Source: Kitasatospora phosalacinea (GTDB lineage Bacteria > Actinomycetota > Actinomycetes > Streptomycetales > Streptomycetaceae). From it: a stretch of DNA of 64,000 nt. This document shows positions 35,544-43,439 of this stretch, one piece after another. Both the position numbers and the translations under genes were made by a program. The number at the start of each line of letters is the position of its first letter. The stretch's first letter is position 1. The stretch covers positions 210,564 to 274,563 of the forward strand of contig NZ_BSSA01000009.1 in assembly GCF_030268885.1 (NCBI RefSeq), given 5' to 3'. The notes under the pieces were generated by a model. That model worked only from the letters and a program-made list of their open reading frames with translations. It was not told where the DNA came from and ran no database searches.

Positions 35544-37352
35544 TCACACGTCGTACGCGCGCAGCCACAGTTCGAGGGTGAGCAGCAGCCACAGCTTGCC
35601 GCCCTGGCGGGGCAGCAGCAGCCCGCCGCCGCGCATCCAGGTCTCCACGGTGTCCGCCCGGAACAGGCCGCGGGCCCGGGCGGTCGGGCCCAGCAGCAGG
35701 TCGGCGGCCAGTTCGCTGAGCGGACCGCGCAGCCACTGCTGCACCGGCACCCGCATGCCGCTCTTGGGCCGGTAGGTGACGGTGTCGGGCAGCAGGTCGC
35801 GCACCGCCTCCTTGAGGATCCACTTCTCCTCCGTGCCGCGGAGCTTGAGGGCGGGCGGGGTGGCGAACGCGTGGTCCACCACCCGCCGGTCGAACAGCGG
35901 CGAGCGCCCCTGCACGCCCTGCGAGGCGGTCAGCCGCTCCACCTTGGTCAGGATGTGGTGCGCGCCCTTGGTCCGCAGGTTGCAGTGCAGCAACTGGTCC
36001 AGCAGCGACGGCATCCGCCGGTCGTCCAGGTACGGTTCGACGTGCCGCCGCGGGTGCGGGGCCGCCTCCAGCGCGGCCAGCGCCTCCCCGGTGAGCAGCA
36101 CCGGCAGGTCCTCCCAGCACTTGCGGTAGGTGTGCAGGTAGGCGTCGGCCCGGGCCCGCGCCGCACCGTCCTCCCGCATCAGCTCGAACACCAGCATCGG
36201 CAGGTTCTTCGGCCCGCCGAACACCGGGTCGCCGCCCTCCCCGTTCAGCGACACCGCGATCCCGTCGCCCGCCACCGCCTCCGCCAGCATCAGGTTCGGC
36301 ACCGTCAGCGGGTCCCCGACCGGGCTGTCCAGCAGCGCCACGGTGTCCGCCAGGCGCGCCGCGACCTGCTCCCCGGGCACCGTCAGCACCCGGTGCGCCG
36401 TCCCGCAGTGCGCCGCCACCAGCCCCGAGTAGCCCAGCTCGTTGGGCAGTTCGGCACCGAAGCTGATCGAGTAGGTGCGCACCGTCCCCGGGTGCAGGCG
36501 GGCGGCCAGCGCCGTCACCAGCGAGCTGTCCACCCCGCCGGACAGCAGCACCGCCACCTCCGACCCGCCCTCCGGCAGCCGCCGGGACACCGCCCGCTCC
36601 AGCAACTCCCTCAGCCCGTCGGCATGCTGACGGTCCGTCAGGTCGTGGTCCGCCGACCCGGCCCGCGGCTCCCAGAACGCCTCCACCTCCACCCGCCCGT
36701 CCGGCCGCAGCCGGGTGACCCGGCCGGGCAGCAGCTCGTGGACGCCGCGCAGCAGGGTCTCCTCGCCCGGCAGGTAGGCGAAGGTCAGGAAGGAGCGCAC
36801 CGCCGCCAGGTCCAGCCCGGTGTCCACGTCCGGCCGGTCCCGCAGTGCCCGCAGCGAACTGGACGCCGCCCAGCCGCCGTCGGCCGTCCGGCAGTGGAAC
36901 GCGGTGCGGGCACCGACGTGGTCGCGCACCAGCACCAGGTCCGGCCCGTCCAGCACCGCCAGGGTGAACATCCCGTCCGCGGCCCGCAGCCCGTCCGCGC
37001 CCAGCGCCAGCCAGCAGCGCAGCAGCAACTCCCCGTCCGGGCAGGACGGTCCGGCCGGACGCCCGGCAGCGGCCAGCGCGGCCAGCAGCTCGTCCCGGTT
37101 GTGCAGCGTCACCTCGCCGACCGCGGTACGCCCGTCCGCCGTGAACGGCCCGTCGGCGTACCCCGGCACTCCGGCGAGCAGGGACGCCGACACGTGCCGC
37201 CCCGCCGCCTCGAACGGCCCGGCCACCAGGCCGGGTTCGGGGGCGCGGGCCGGGGCGGGCAGCGAACTGACCGCGTAGCGGGCCGGACGGTGCGGGGCCG
37301 CGCGGCCGGGGGCGGCGGCGCGGGTGGTCGTCTCCAGCCACGGCTCAGCCAA
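35544..37352 (-). CDS. Asparagine-synthase-like amide/lactam-forming enzyme lacking the glutaminase cysteine
   Basis: The product has about 602 residues. Residues 1-230 resemble the N-terminal glutaminase fold of AsnB (ADGMFTLAVLDG, VRDHVGARTAFHC), but the obligatory Cys2 is absent, so glutamine cannot be the nitrogen donor. Residues 240-600 are the synthetase domain with PP-loop SGGVDSS at 271-277, LNGEGGDPVFGG, and EEKWILKEA followed by YRPKSGMRVP. This is the architecture of beta-lactam synthetase and lasso-peptide cyclase-type enzymes, which adenylate a carboxylate and form an amide. The start is TTG 37352, overlapping the upstream gene by eight bases with GGGG ahead of it, which implies translational coupling. 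Confidence 0.75.
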   Translation of the reverse strand: MAEPWLETTTRAAAPGRAAPHRPARYAVSSLPAPARAPEPGLVAGPFEAAGRHVSASLLAGVPGYADGPFTADGRTAVGEVTLHNRDELLAALAAAGRPAGPSCPDGELLLRCWLALGADGLRAADGMFTLAVLDGPDLVLVRDHVGARTAFHCRTADGGWAASSSLRALRDRPDVDTGLDLAAVRSFLTFAYLPGEETLLRGVHELLPGRVTRLRPDGRVEVEAFWEPRAGSADHDLTDRQHADGLRELLERAVSRRLPEGGSEVAVLLSGGVDSSLVTALAARLHPGTVRTYSISFGAELPNELGYSGLVAAHCGTAHRVLTVPGEQVAARLADTVALLDSPVGDPLTVPNLMLAEAVAGDGIAVSLNGEGGDPVFGGPKNLPMLVFELMREDGAARARADAYLHTYRKCWEDLPVLLTGEALAALEAAPHPRRHVEPYLDDRRMPSLLDQLLHCNLRTKGAHHILTKVERLTASQGVQGRSPLFDRRVVDHAFATPPALKLRGTEEKWILKEAVRDLLPDTVTYRPKSGMRVPVQQWLRGPLSELAADLLLGPTARARGLFRADTVETWMRGGGLLLPRQGGKLWLLLTLELWLRAYDV

Positions 37353-37944
37353 AGTCGTCCCCGTCCCAGCCGTCGTCCACCGGGTCGCCGCCGTCGGCGC
37401 CGTCCCCGGCGCTCCCGAACCCGTCCGCGTCGAAGCCGTCGTCGGGCCGGTGGTCGTCCCGGTCGTCCCCGTCGTCGAAGCCGCCGTCGTCGAAGCCGCC
37501 GTCCCCGCCGCTGCCGCCGTCGCCCCCGGAGCGGGCGTGCTCGGCCGCCCGGCGGCGCAGTTCCTCCTCGTCGTCAGCGGAGAGGAACTCGGGTGCGTAA
37601 TGCGCGGCGGCGATGCCCGCGCCCAGACCGAGGGCGCCGAGCACCACGCCGACCCGGCCCGGGAACGAACTGCGGTTGACCAGCACGTACCGGCCCTGCC
37701 CCCACACCGTGCGGCCGTAGCCGATGTCGCGGCCGTAGCCGACCCGGCCGTCCGCGTGGACGCGCTTGACCAGGTCGCGGCCCAGCCGCTCGTCGGTGCC
37801 GGAGTCGCCCCGGTCGTCGCGCCAGTGGATCCGGCCGTCGCCGCCGCGGCTGCGCCATTCGCTGCGGCCGTCGGAGTACCTGCGGTGCACCGTGCCGTCG
37901 GCCAACAGCTCGTCGCTGTAGGTGATTTCGGGTGGCTGCGTCAT
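37345..37944 (-). CDS. Single-pass membrane protein with acidic tail
   Basis: The 199-residue protein of unknown family has an N-terminal third rich in short DG-containing repeats (LADGTVHRRYSDG, GGDGRIHWRDDRG, HADGRVGYGRDIGYG), a MORN- or beta-hairpin-like pattern. One membrane helix lies near 98-118 (VGVVLGALGLGAGIAAAHYA). The last 60 residues are almost only Asp and Gly and are highly acidic. Start ATG 37944 has GAGGACGAGG upstream and lies 19 bases after the preceding gene. It overlaps the asparagine-synthase-like gene. A scaffold or membrane anchor for the operon's enzymes is a guess. Confidence 0.65.
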   Translation of the reverse strand: MTQPPEITYSDELLADGTVHRRYSDGRSEWRSRGGDGRIHWRDDRGDSGTDERLGRDLVKRVHADGRVGYGRDIGYGRTVWGQGRYVLVNRSSFPGRVGVVLGALGLGAGIAAAHYAPEFLSADDEEELRRRAAEHARSGGDGGSGGDGGFDDGGFDDGDDRDDHRPDDGFDADGFGSAGDGADGGDPVDDGWDGDDFG

Positions 37945-37963
37945 CGTCCTCGTCCTCGGGGGG

Positions 37964-38779
37964 TCAGGGCGTCGGCCAGGTCAGGAAACCGGTGTCACGG
38001 GCCCGGGTGGGCGCGGCCGGACGGGCGGGCGGGGCGAAGCCGCCGCCGCGGACGGTGCGCAGCACGGTCCGCAGCAGCCGGGCCGGGCGGACGGCGGCCA
38101 GCTCGGCGACCCGTCCGCCCGCCAGCCAGAGCCGCTCGGCGACGGGCAGCTCCGCGGGCAGCTCCCCGACCGCGCACCGGGGGTGGCCGGACAGTGCGGC
38201 CAGGTGCAGGGCGGCGGCGTGCCGCGGCAGCAGCCCCGCGGTGCGCACCCGCAGCCGGGGCCCGGCGTGCTCGCGCACCCGCAGGAACAGGGCCAGCCCC
38301 GCCGGGGAGGCGTCGTGCAGCACGTGCACCACCGCCCCGTCGGCCCGCCGCATCGCGGCCAGCAGCCGCTCGTCCAGCGGCAGCCGCTCCGGGGTCAGGA
38401 CCGGGCAGGCCCCCTCCAGGTGCAGCCGGTTGGCCCGCAGCATGCCCGCGATCCCCGGGTCCTGGCAGACCAGCAGCCGGGGGAAGGCGTAGTCGTACAG
38501 GTCGCCCTCCGGCCCGGGCCGGTGCGGCGGCGCGGCCGGGGCGTCCGGCAGGACGTCCAGCTCGGGGTGCCGGGCCAGCGCGGCCGCGAACCGGGCCTCG
38601 GACAGCAGCGGCCGGGTGGTGTACCGCAGCCGGTGCGGGCCGCGGTGCAGCGGGAACAGCACCCGGTCCGTCTCGTAGCACAACTGCCGTGCGGTGAAGG
38701 CGAGTCGGCCAGGGCTGGCGCAGCGTTCGGCAGCCCGCCGCAGGGCCCGGTCGAGCAGCCGTTCGGGTACCGGGATCAT
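37964..38779 (-). CDS. Soluble paralogue with TOPRIM/Spo11-like blocks and GFLTWP C-terminus
   Basis: The 271-residue protein is not assignable to a family I know. Ordered blocks are TARQLCYETDRVL (29-41), LLVCQDPGIAGMLRANRL (102-119), VVHVLHDASPAG (150-161, Asp156), GLLPR (182-186) and the extreme C-terminus DTGFLTWPTP. The first block recalls the winged-helix motif with tyrosine of Spo11/TopoVI-A, and the second and third recall the TOPRIM E and DxD motifs in the right order, although Gln replaces the expected Glu. The same blocks recur in the gene just upstream, so the two are diverged paralogues. Start ATG 38779 overlaps that gene's stop by four bases (ATGA). Confidence 0.65.
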   Translation of the reverse strand: MIPVPERLLDRALRRAAERCASPGRLAFTARQLCYETDRVLFPLHRGPHRLRYTTRPLLSEARFAAALARHPELDVLPDAPAAPPHRPGPEGDLYDYAFPRLLVCQDPGIAGMLRANRLHLEGACPVLTPERLPLDERLLAAMRRADGAVVHVLHDASPAGLALFLRVREHAGPRLRVRTAGLLPRHAAALHLAALSGHPRCAVGELPAELPVAERLWLAGGRVAELAAVRPARLLRTVLRTVRGGGFAPPARPAAPTRARDTGFLTWPTP

Positions 38780-39948
38780 CGGCCGCCGCCCTTCGGGTGC
38801 GGAGCAGGGGTGCTGGAGCCGGTGCGCTGGGCGGGGACGGCCTGCGGCCAGGTGAGGAAGCCGATCCGCTCGGCCCGCCGCCGGGTCTCGGCCGCGCTCT
38901 CGGCCGCGCCCTCGCTCCCGCTCCCCGTCTTGGTCAGCGCGACGGGCGGGGCGACGGGCGGCGCGGCGAGGGCCCGCTCGACGGCCCTGTCCACCATGGC
39001 CATCAGCTTCACGGGCGGCAGGGTGATCAGCGGCGAGGACCAGCCGTCGCACAGCCAGTCCCGCTCCTCCTCCGGCAGGCGCTGCCACGCCGGGGAGTCG
39101 GCCAGGGCGGTCGGCGGCTCCTGCCGCCGCCTGCCCGCGTCGCGCAGCCGGACCATCCGCGCGGGCAGCTGGACGGAGCGCGGCAGCAGCCCGCAGTCCA
39201 CCACCCGGTGGCCCGTGAACCTCGCGCGCAGCTCCGCCGACCGGGCCAGCGCGTCCAGCGACAGGTCGCGCACCACCACCACCGGCAGCCCGGCCGGGAC
39301 CTGCCCGGGCTGCTGCTGCAGCAGCACCCGGTGACGCTCGGCGAAGCCGTTGAGCTGCAGGAACGCGGCCACGCCCGGCAGTTCGCACAGCACCACGGCC
39401 CGGGGGTCCGACGGCCGGGCGGGGACGGCCGCGGACGGGGCGCCGTCCACCAGCCCGTCCGGCAGCGACCCGTACACCTGGCGCCAGCGGGGCACCACCC
39501 GCTGCTCGAAGTCGGCGAGTCGGAGCCAGGACCTGAACGGCTGCGGCGGGTGGTAGCGGCCCGTGTCGCGGAACTGCCGGTAGGAGCGCCAGCCGAGGAA
39601 GAGCGCGGGCAGGCCCAGCAGCAGGTGGGCGAGGCCGCCGATGCCGACGGCCAGCGAGGCCGTGACGACGGCGACCACCCCCAGCACCGTCCCGGCGGTC
39701 ACGCTGCCGCGCGGTCGCGGGCCGGTCGGGAAGCGGTACAGGCGGCGCTCGTTCATCCAGTACAGCTGCTCGACGGTGATCCGCAGCCCGTCGGGGGCGG
39801 ACTTCGCCACCAGCTCGCGGAACTTCAGGTCGTGCAGGCGCCCCGGCTCGACCTTCGGGTCGAGCGCGAACACCTTCCGGCAGTTCGAGCAGGTGTGGCC
39901 GGTGCGCTCCCGCTGTCGGCGGTCGTGGCGGCAGTGCGGGCAGATCAT
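38776..39948 (-). CDS. Zinc-ribbon membrane paralogue with TOPRIM-like blocks and GFLTWP motif
   Basis: The 390-residue protein opens with a zinc ribbon (CPHC at 3-6, CSNC at 20-23), then the block TVEQLYWMNERRLYRF (58-73). Two membrane helices lie in 84-120. The soluble part contains VVLCELPGVAAFLQLNGF (185-202, with Glu retained), VVVVRDLSLD (223-232), CGLLPR (252-257) and RIGFLTWPQA near the C-terminus (361-370). These blocks match the adjacent smaller paralogue in the same order. Start ATG 39948 has GGGAGGAC upstream. It is the first gene of the six-gene operon; together the paralogues suggest a membrane-anchored and a soluble partner, biochemical role unknown. Confidence 0.65.
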   Translation of the reverse strand: MICPHCRHDRRQRERTGHTCSNCRKVFALDPKVEPGRLHDLKFRELVAKSAPDGLRITVEQLYWMNERRLYRFPTGPRPRGSVTAGTVLGVVAVVTASLAVGIGGLAHLLLGLPALFLGWRSYRQFRDTGRYHPPQPFRSWLRLADFEQRVVPRWRQVYGSLPDGLVDGAPSAAVPARPSDPRAVVLCELPGVAAFLQLNGFAERHRVLLQQQPGQVPAGLPVVVVRDLSLDALARSAELRARFTGHRVVDCGLLPRSVQLPARMVRLRDAGRRRQEPPTALADSPAWQRLPEEERDWLCDGWSSPLITLPPVKLMAMVDRAVERALAAPPVAPPVALTKTGSGSEGAAESAAETRRRAERIGFLTWPQAVPAQRTGSSTPAPHPKGGGR

Positions 39949-40135
39949 CGGGCGTCCTCCCAGGTCGACGGGCGTCCTCGGTCGGGCAGGGAACGGGGCG
40001 GCACAGCGGACGACGGAACGGGCGGGGAGCGGCGGACGGGCGGGGAGCGCCGTGGTCGGACACCTTCTCGGACGCGGGCGACGGCCGGAGCGTTGCACCG
40101 GGCGCGGGCGCCGACCGGGCCGTCCCCCGGCAGCC

Positions 40136-40795
40136 TCACCGGCCGCCGTCCTCCAGCGCGGCCGCCGCCAACCGCAGCCGGTGCGCGACCCGCTCCCGGA
40201 GGGTGACCGTACCCGGCCGCTGGGCGGCCGTCACCTCCCGCAGCGCGGCCGCGAGTTCGGGTTCGCCGCGCCGCTCGGCGGCCTCCGCGGTGATCGCGTA
40301 GTCCTCGTGGTCGATGCCGTAACCGGTGTTCGCCGCCAGGATCGCCAGCCGGTCGCCGCCCCGGTTGCCGAAGGAGTGCGGCATCAGCTCGGGGATCCGG
40401 ATCAGCGTGCCCGGCGCGAGCCGGACCTCCACCACCCGGCGCCGCCGCGCGTCGTACAGGCCGCAGGAGGCCGGGCCGAGCGCCAGCACCAGGTGCTCAC
40501 CGCCGTGCGCGTGCGGGGTGAACGCGCTGTGCGGGGCGACCAGGCCCAGCTTGTAGGTGGCGTTCGACGGGCGCTCCGGGGAGGTCGCGGCGTCCCCGAT
40601 GAAGTAGTGCGCCCACTGCCGGTCGTCGATGAAGCGCAGCAGCCCGCTGTCCGGGTCCTGCGGGCCGAGCTCCCGCCCGCCGGTGCGGTCCGCGCGCAGC
40701 ACCCGCCCGTCCGGGCGCAACCGGTACAGCTCGGCGCCGTCCGGCAGCCCGGACGCCAGCCGTTCCAGGGCCCGCAGCCCCCCGTGCCTCGACAT
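40136..40795 (-). CDS. Cupin-domain protein
   Basis: The 219-residue protein has a single cupin barrel at about residues 75-155: HSAFTPHAHGGEHLVLAL (histidines and Glu of motif 1) and GTLIRIPELMPHSFGNRG (motif 2, with His). These residues would bind one metal ion. N- and C-terminal helical extensions lack recognisable motifs. ATG 40795 has GAGGGGGA six bases upstream. It lies 187 bases before the six-gene operon in the same direction; it could belong to it or be independent. Metal-dependent sugar or small-molecule binding is possible, but the specific function is unknown. Confidence 0.7.
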   Translation of the reverse strand: MSRHGGLRALERLASGLPDGAELYRLRPDGRVLRADRTGGRELGPQDPDSGLLRFIDDRQWAHYFIGDAATSPERPSNATYKLGLVAPHSAFTPHAHGGEHLVLALGPASCGLYDARRRRVVEVRLAPGTLIRIPELMPHSFGNRGGDRLAILAANTGYGIDHEDYAITAEAAERRGEPELAAALREVTAAQRPGTVTLRERVAHRLRLAAAALEDGGR

Positions 40796-40899
40796 CACCG
40801 TCCCCCTCGCCGCTGTTCGCCGTGATGCTACCCGGGCTGCCGGGGGCGCTGACCAGCGGGATACTCGAACGGACGCCGAACTCTGTGGAGGTGAGAGCG

Positions 40900-41166
40900 A
40901 TGTCCACGATCGCTACCGGAACGCCGCGGCCCGGACCGTTCCACCGGCTGGTCGCCTGGCTGACCGCCAAGCACAACTCCTCACTGGTCTTCCTGCTCGG
41001 GCTGTCGCTGGGCCTCGGCCTGGTCGCGGCGCAGATCAACCAGCTCTGGCTGCTGATCGTGTTCTCGGTGGTGTGGGCCGTCACCATCGTCGCGTTCGTC
41101 GCCCAGTTCATCGGTCGCCGCGAACACGCCCACCCGCACGCCCACCCACGCACCCACGCCGCCTGA
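40900..41166 (+). CDS. Small membrane protein with histidine-rich C-terminus
   Basis: The 88-residue protein has two hydrophobic helices (about 28-45 and 49-70) and a C-terminal tail HAHPHAHPRTHAA that could bind transition metals. Start ATG 40900 follows GGAGGTGAGAGCG, and the N-terminus MSTIATGTPRPGPFHRL is cytoplasmic by the positive-inside rule. It is monocistronic and ends at a very strong hairpin. No family is recognised. Confidence 0.7.
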   Translation: MSTIATGTPRPGPFHRLVAWLTAKHNSSLVFLLGLSLGLGLVAAQINQLWLLIVFSVVWAVTIVAFVAQFIGRREHAHPHAHPRTHAA

Positions 41167-41176
41167 CCTGCGGCAA

Positions 41177-41223
41177 CGCGGCGGGGCCGGTCCGGAGGAA
41201 CGCTCCGGACCGGCCCCGCCGCG
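41177..41223. terminator. Strong bidirectional hairpin terminator
   Basis: A perfect 21-base-pair stem (41177-41197 with 41203-41223) with a GAACG loop lies between the convergent small membrane protein gene and the aldehyde dehydrogenase gene. It is the strongest hairpin I see in the window. Confidence 0.9.
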
Positions 41224-41241
41224 GCTGCCCGCGCCCGCGGC

Positions 41242-42639
41242 TCAGCCCGCGGACCACACCGTGGTGACGTTGCAGAACTCGCGGATGCCGTGACCGGACA
41301 GCTCCCGTCCGTAGCCGGAGCGCTTGACGCCGCCGAACGGGAACGCCGGGTGCGAGGCCGTCATGCCGTTGAAGAAGACGCCGCCCGCCCGCAGGTCGCG
41401 CACGCACCGCTCGCGGTCCGCGTCGTCCGTGGTCCAGACGTTCGAACTCAGGCCGAACGGCGAGTCGTTGGCGACGGCGATCGCCTCGTCCAGGTCGGCG
41501 ACCCGGTACACGGTGGCGACCGGGCCGAACGCCTCCTCGCGGTGGATCCGCATCCGGGGGGTCACCCCGGTCAGCACCGTCGGCAGGTAGTACCAGCCGC
41601 CCCCCAGCGCCGGATCGTCCGGCCGGCCGCCGCCGCACTCGACGGACGCGCCGTGCCCGACCGCGTCCGCGACCAGCTCCTCCAGGTCGGTGCGGCCCTG
41701 CTCGGTGGCCAGCGGCCCGACCTCGGTGCCCTCCGCCATCGGGTCGCCGACCGTCAGCGCCCGCATCCGGGCCGTGAACGCCGACAGGAACTCCTCGTAC
41801 ACGTCCGCGTGCACGACGAAGCGCTTCGCGGCGATGCAGGACTGCCCGTTGTTCTGCACCCGTGCCGTCACGGCCCGCTCCGCCGCGGCCGCCACGTCCG
41901 CCGAGGGCAGCACCAGGAACGGGTCGCTGCCGCCCAGCTCCAGCACCGTCTTCTTGATCTCGTCCCCGGCGACCGCCGCCACCGACCGGCCCGCGCCCTC
42001 GCTGCCGGTCAGCGTCACCGCGGCCACCCGCTCGTCCCGGATCACCGCCTCCACCGTGGACGAGCCGATCAGCAGCGTCTGGAAGCAGCCCTGCGGGAAC
42101 CCGGCCCGGGCGAACAGCTCCTCCAGCGCCAGCGCGGTGCGCGGCACGTTCGAGGCGTGCTTCAGCAGGCCCACGTTGCCCGCCATCAGCGCGGGCGCGG
42201 CGAACCGCACCACCTGCCAGAACGGGAAGTTCCACGGCATCACCGCCAGCACCGCTCCCAGCGGTCGGTACCGGACGAACGCCGACGCCCCGCCCGAGTC
42301 CGCGACGTCCTCCGCCGCCGGGTGCTCGTCGGCGAGCAGCGCCTCGGCCCGGTCGGCGTACCAGCGCATCGCCTTCGCGCACTTCGCCGCCTCGGCCCGG
42401 GCCTGCGCCAGCGGCTTGCCCATCTCCAGGGTCATCGTCCGGGCGACCTCGTCGTTCGCCCGGTCGAGCAACTCCGCGGCCCGGTGCATCAGTTCGGCGC
42501 GGTGCGCGAACGTGGTCAGCCGCCAGGACTCGAACGCCGACTGCGCCCGGGCCAACCGGCGCTCCACGGCGGCCTCGTCCAGCGGATCGAAGACCTCGAC
42601 GGTGCGGCCGTCGGCCGGATTGACGGTGGCGATGGCCAT
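41242..42639 (-). CDS. NAD(P)-dependent succinate-semialdehyde-dehydrogenase-like enzyme
   Basis: The 465-residue aldehyde dehydrogenase has MPWNFPFWQVVRFAAPALMA, the general-base Glu in LELGGSDPF, the nucleophilic Cys in NNGQSCIAAKR and the end FPFGGVKRSGYGRELSGHGI. The pattern and length match GabD/Sad-type succinate-semialdehyde dehydrogenases, which feed 4-aminobutyrate carbon into the TCA cycle. ATG 42639 has GGAGGG at ten bases; GTG 42648 is too close to that site. It is transcribed alone, just downstream of tRNA-Cys on the same strand. The exact aldehyde is inferred from family resemblance. Confidence 0.8.
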   Translation of the reverse strand: MAIATVNPADGRTVEVFDPLDEAAVERRLARAQSAFESWRLTTFAHRAELMHRAAELLDRANDEVARTMTLEMGKPLAQARAEAAKCAKAMRWYADRAEALLADEHPAAEDVADSGGASAFVRYRPLGAVLAVMPWNFPFWQVVRFAAPALMAGNVGLLKHASNVPRTALALEELFARAGFPQGCFQTLLIGSSTVEAVIRDERVAAVTLTGSEGAGRSVAAVAGDEIKKTVLELGGSDPFLVLPSADVAAAAERAVTARVQNNGQSCIAAKRFVVHADVYEEFLSAFTARMRALTVGDPMAEGTEVGPLATEQGRTDLEELVADAVGHGASVECGGGRPDDPALGGGWYYLPTVLTGVTPRMRIHREEAFGPVATVYRVADLDEAIAVANDSPFGLSSNVWTTDDADRERCVRDLRAGGVFFNGMTASHPAFPFGGVKRSGYGRELSGHGIREFCNVTTVWSAG

Positions 42640-42708
42640 CAGGGCCACTCCCTCCTCGACTGCCGCCCGGCCAGCCGGGCGGGGGGCGGACGACCGGGGG
42701 GAGCGAGG

Positions 42709-42779
42709 AGGTGGAGACAGGAATCGAACCTATGTAAGCGGCCCTGCAAGCCGCTGCCTCGCCTCTCGGCCACTCCACC
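42709..42779 (-). tRNA. tRNA-Cys (GCA)
   Basis: Read on the minus strand, the acceptor arms GGTGGAG and CTCCACC pair perfectly over seven bases. The anticodon arm GCGGC-TTGCAGG-GCCGC presents anticodon GCA, and the T arm contains GGTTCGATTCC. The discriminator base is U, the identity element of bacterial tRNA-Cys. CCA is not encoded. Confidence 0.95.
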
Positions 42780-42949
42780 GGGCTCCCTCGCGTGACTCAG
42801 AAACTAGCAGCGGGAAAACCGCCGACGGGAATCCGACCCACCCGGAACTCACCCGAATGCCACGCCCCTTCCGAAGTACGACGAACGTCCGGCAGATCAT
42901 CCTCCCGTCCCCGCCCGGCGCGTCCGACCTCCCGACTACCCTGGGCGCC

Positions 42950-43429
42950 GTGCAGATCGACGACCTCAAACGCCTCCGCAGGGCCCGCGACACCATGGAC
43001 CGCGACTACGCCGAACCGCTGGACGTCGCCGCCCTCGCCAAGGTCGCCCTGATGTCCGTCGGCCACTTCCAGCGCAGCTTCCGCGCCGCGTACGGCGAAA
43101 CCCCGTACAGCTACCTGATGACCCGCCGCATCGAACGCGCCAAGACCCTGCTGCGCCGCGGCGACCTGTCCGTCACCGAGGTCTGCATGGCCGTCGGCTG
43201 TACCTCGCTGGGCTCCTTCAGCACCCGCTTCACCGAACTCGTCGGCGAGAGCCCCAGCGCCTACCGGGCCCGCGACCACAGCGCCGCCGAACACATCACC
43301 GCCTGCGTCGCGATGTACCTCACCCGCCCGATCCGCGGCACCGACACCGGCCGCCCGCAGCAGGCCCCGGCACAGGCCCCGGCGCAGGAGATCAGGAACG
43401 GAGAAGCGGAAGGCGCGGGCGGTCAGTAG
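42950..43429 (+). CDS. Compact AraC-family regulator
   Basis: The 159-residue protein is almost only an AraC-type DNA-binding domain with two helix-turn-helix motifs (LDVAALAKVALMSVGHFQRS and LSVTEVCMAVGCTSLGSFST), followed by a Gln/Ala-rich tail. There is no N-terminal ligand domain, so it may respond through another protein or act constitutively. GTG 42950 lies 8-9 bases after a TACCCT -10-like element, which fits a leaderless transcript. It is followed by the VOC gene after ten bases, and the two form an operon often seen in actinomycetes. Confidence 0.8.
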   Translation: MQIDDLKRLRRARDTMDRDYAEPLDVAALAKVALMSVGHFQRSFRAAYGETPYSYLMTRRIERAKTLLRRGDLSVTEVCMAVGCTSLGSFSTRFTELVGESPSAYRARDHSAAEHITACVAMYLTRPIRGTDTGRPQQAPAQAPAQEIRNGEAEGAGGQ

Positions 43430-43439
43430 CGTCGGGGGC

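Noticed and set aside
39960..40080. Repeated GACGGGCGGGGAGCG-like stretches that could suggest an array
   Set aside because: Too short, irregular and without spacers. It is not a CRISPR array, only GC-rich low complexity.
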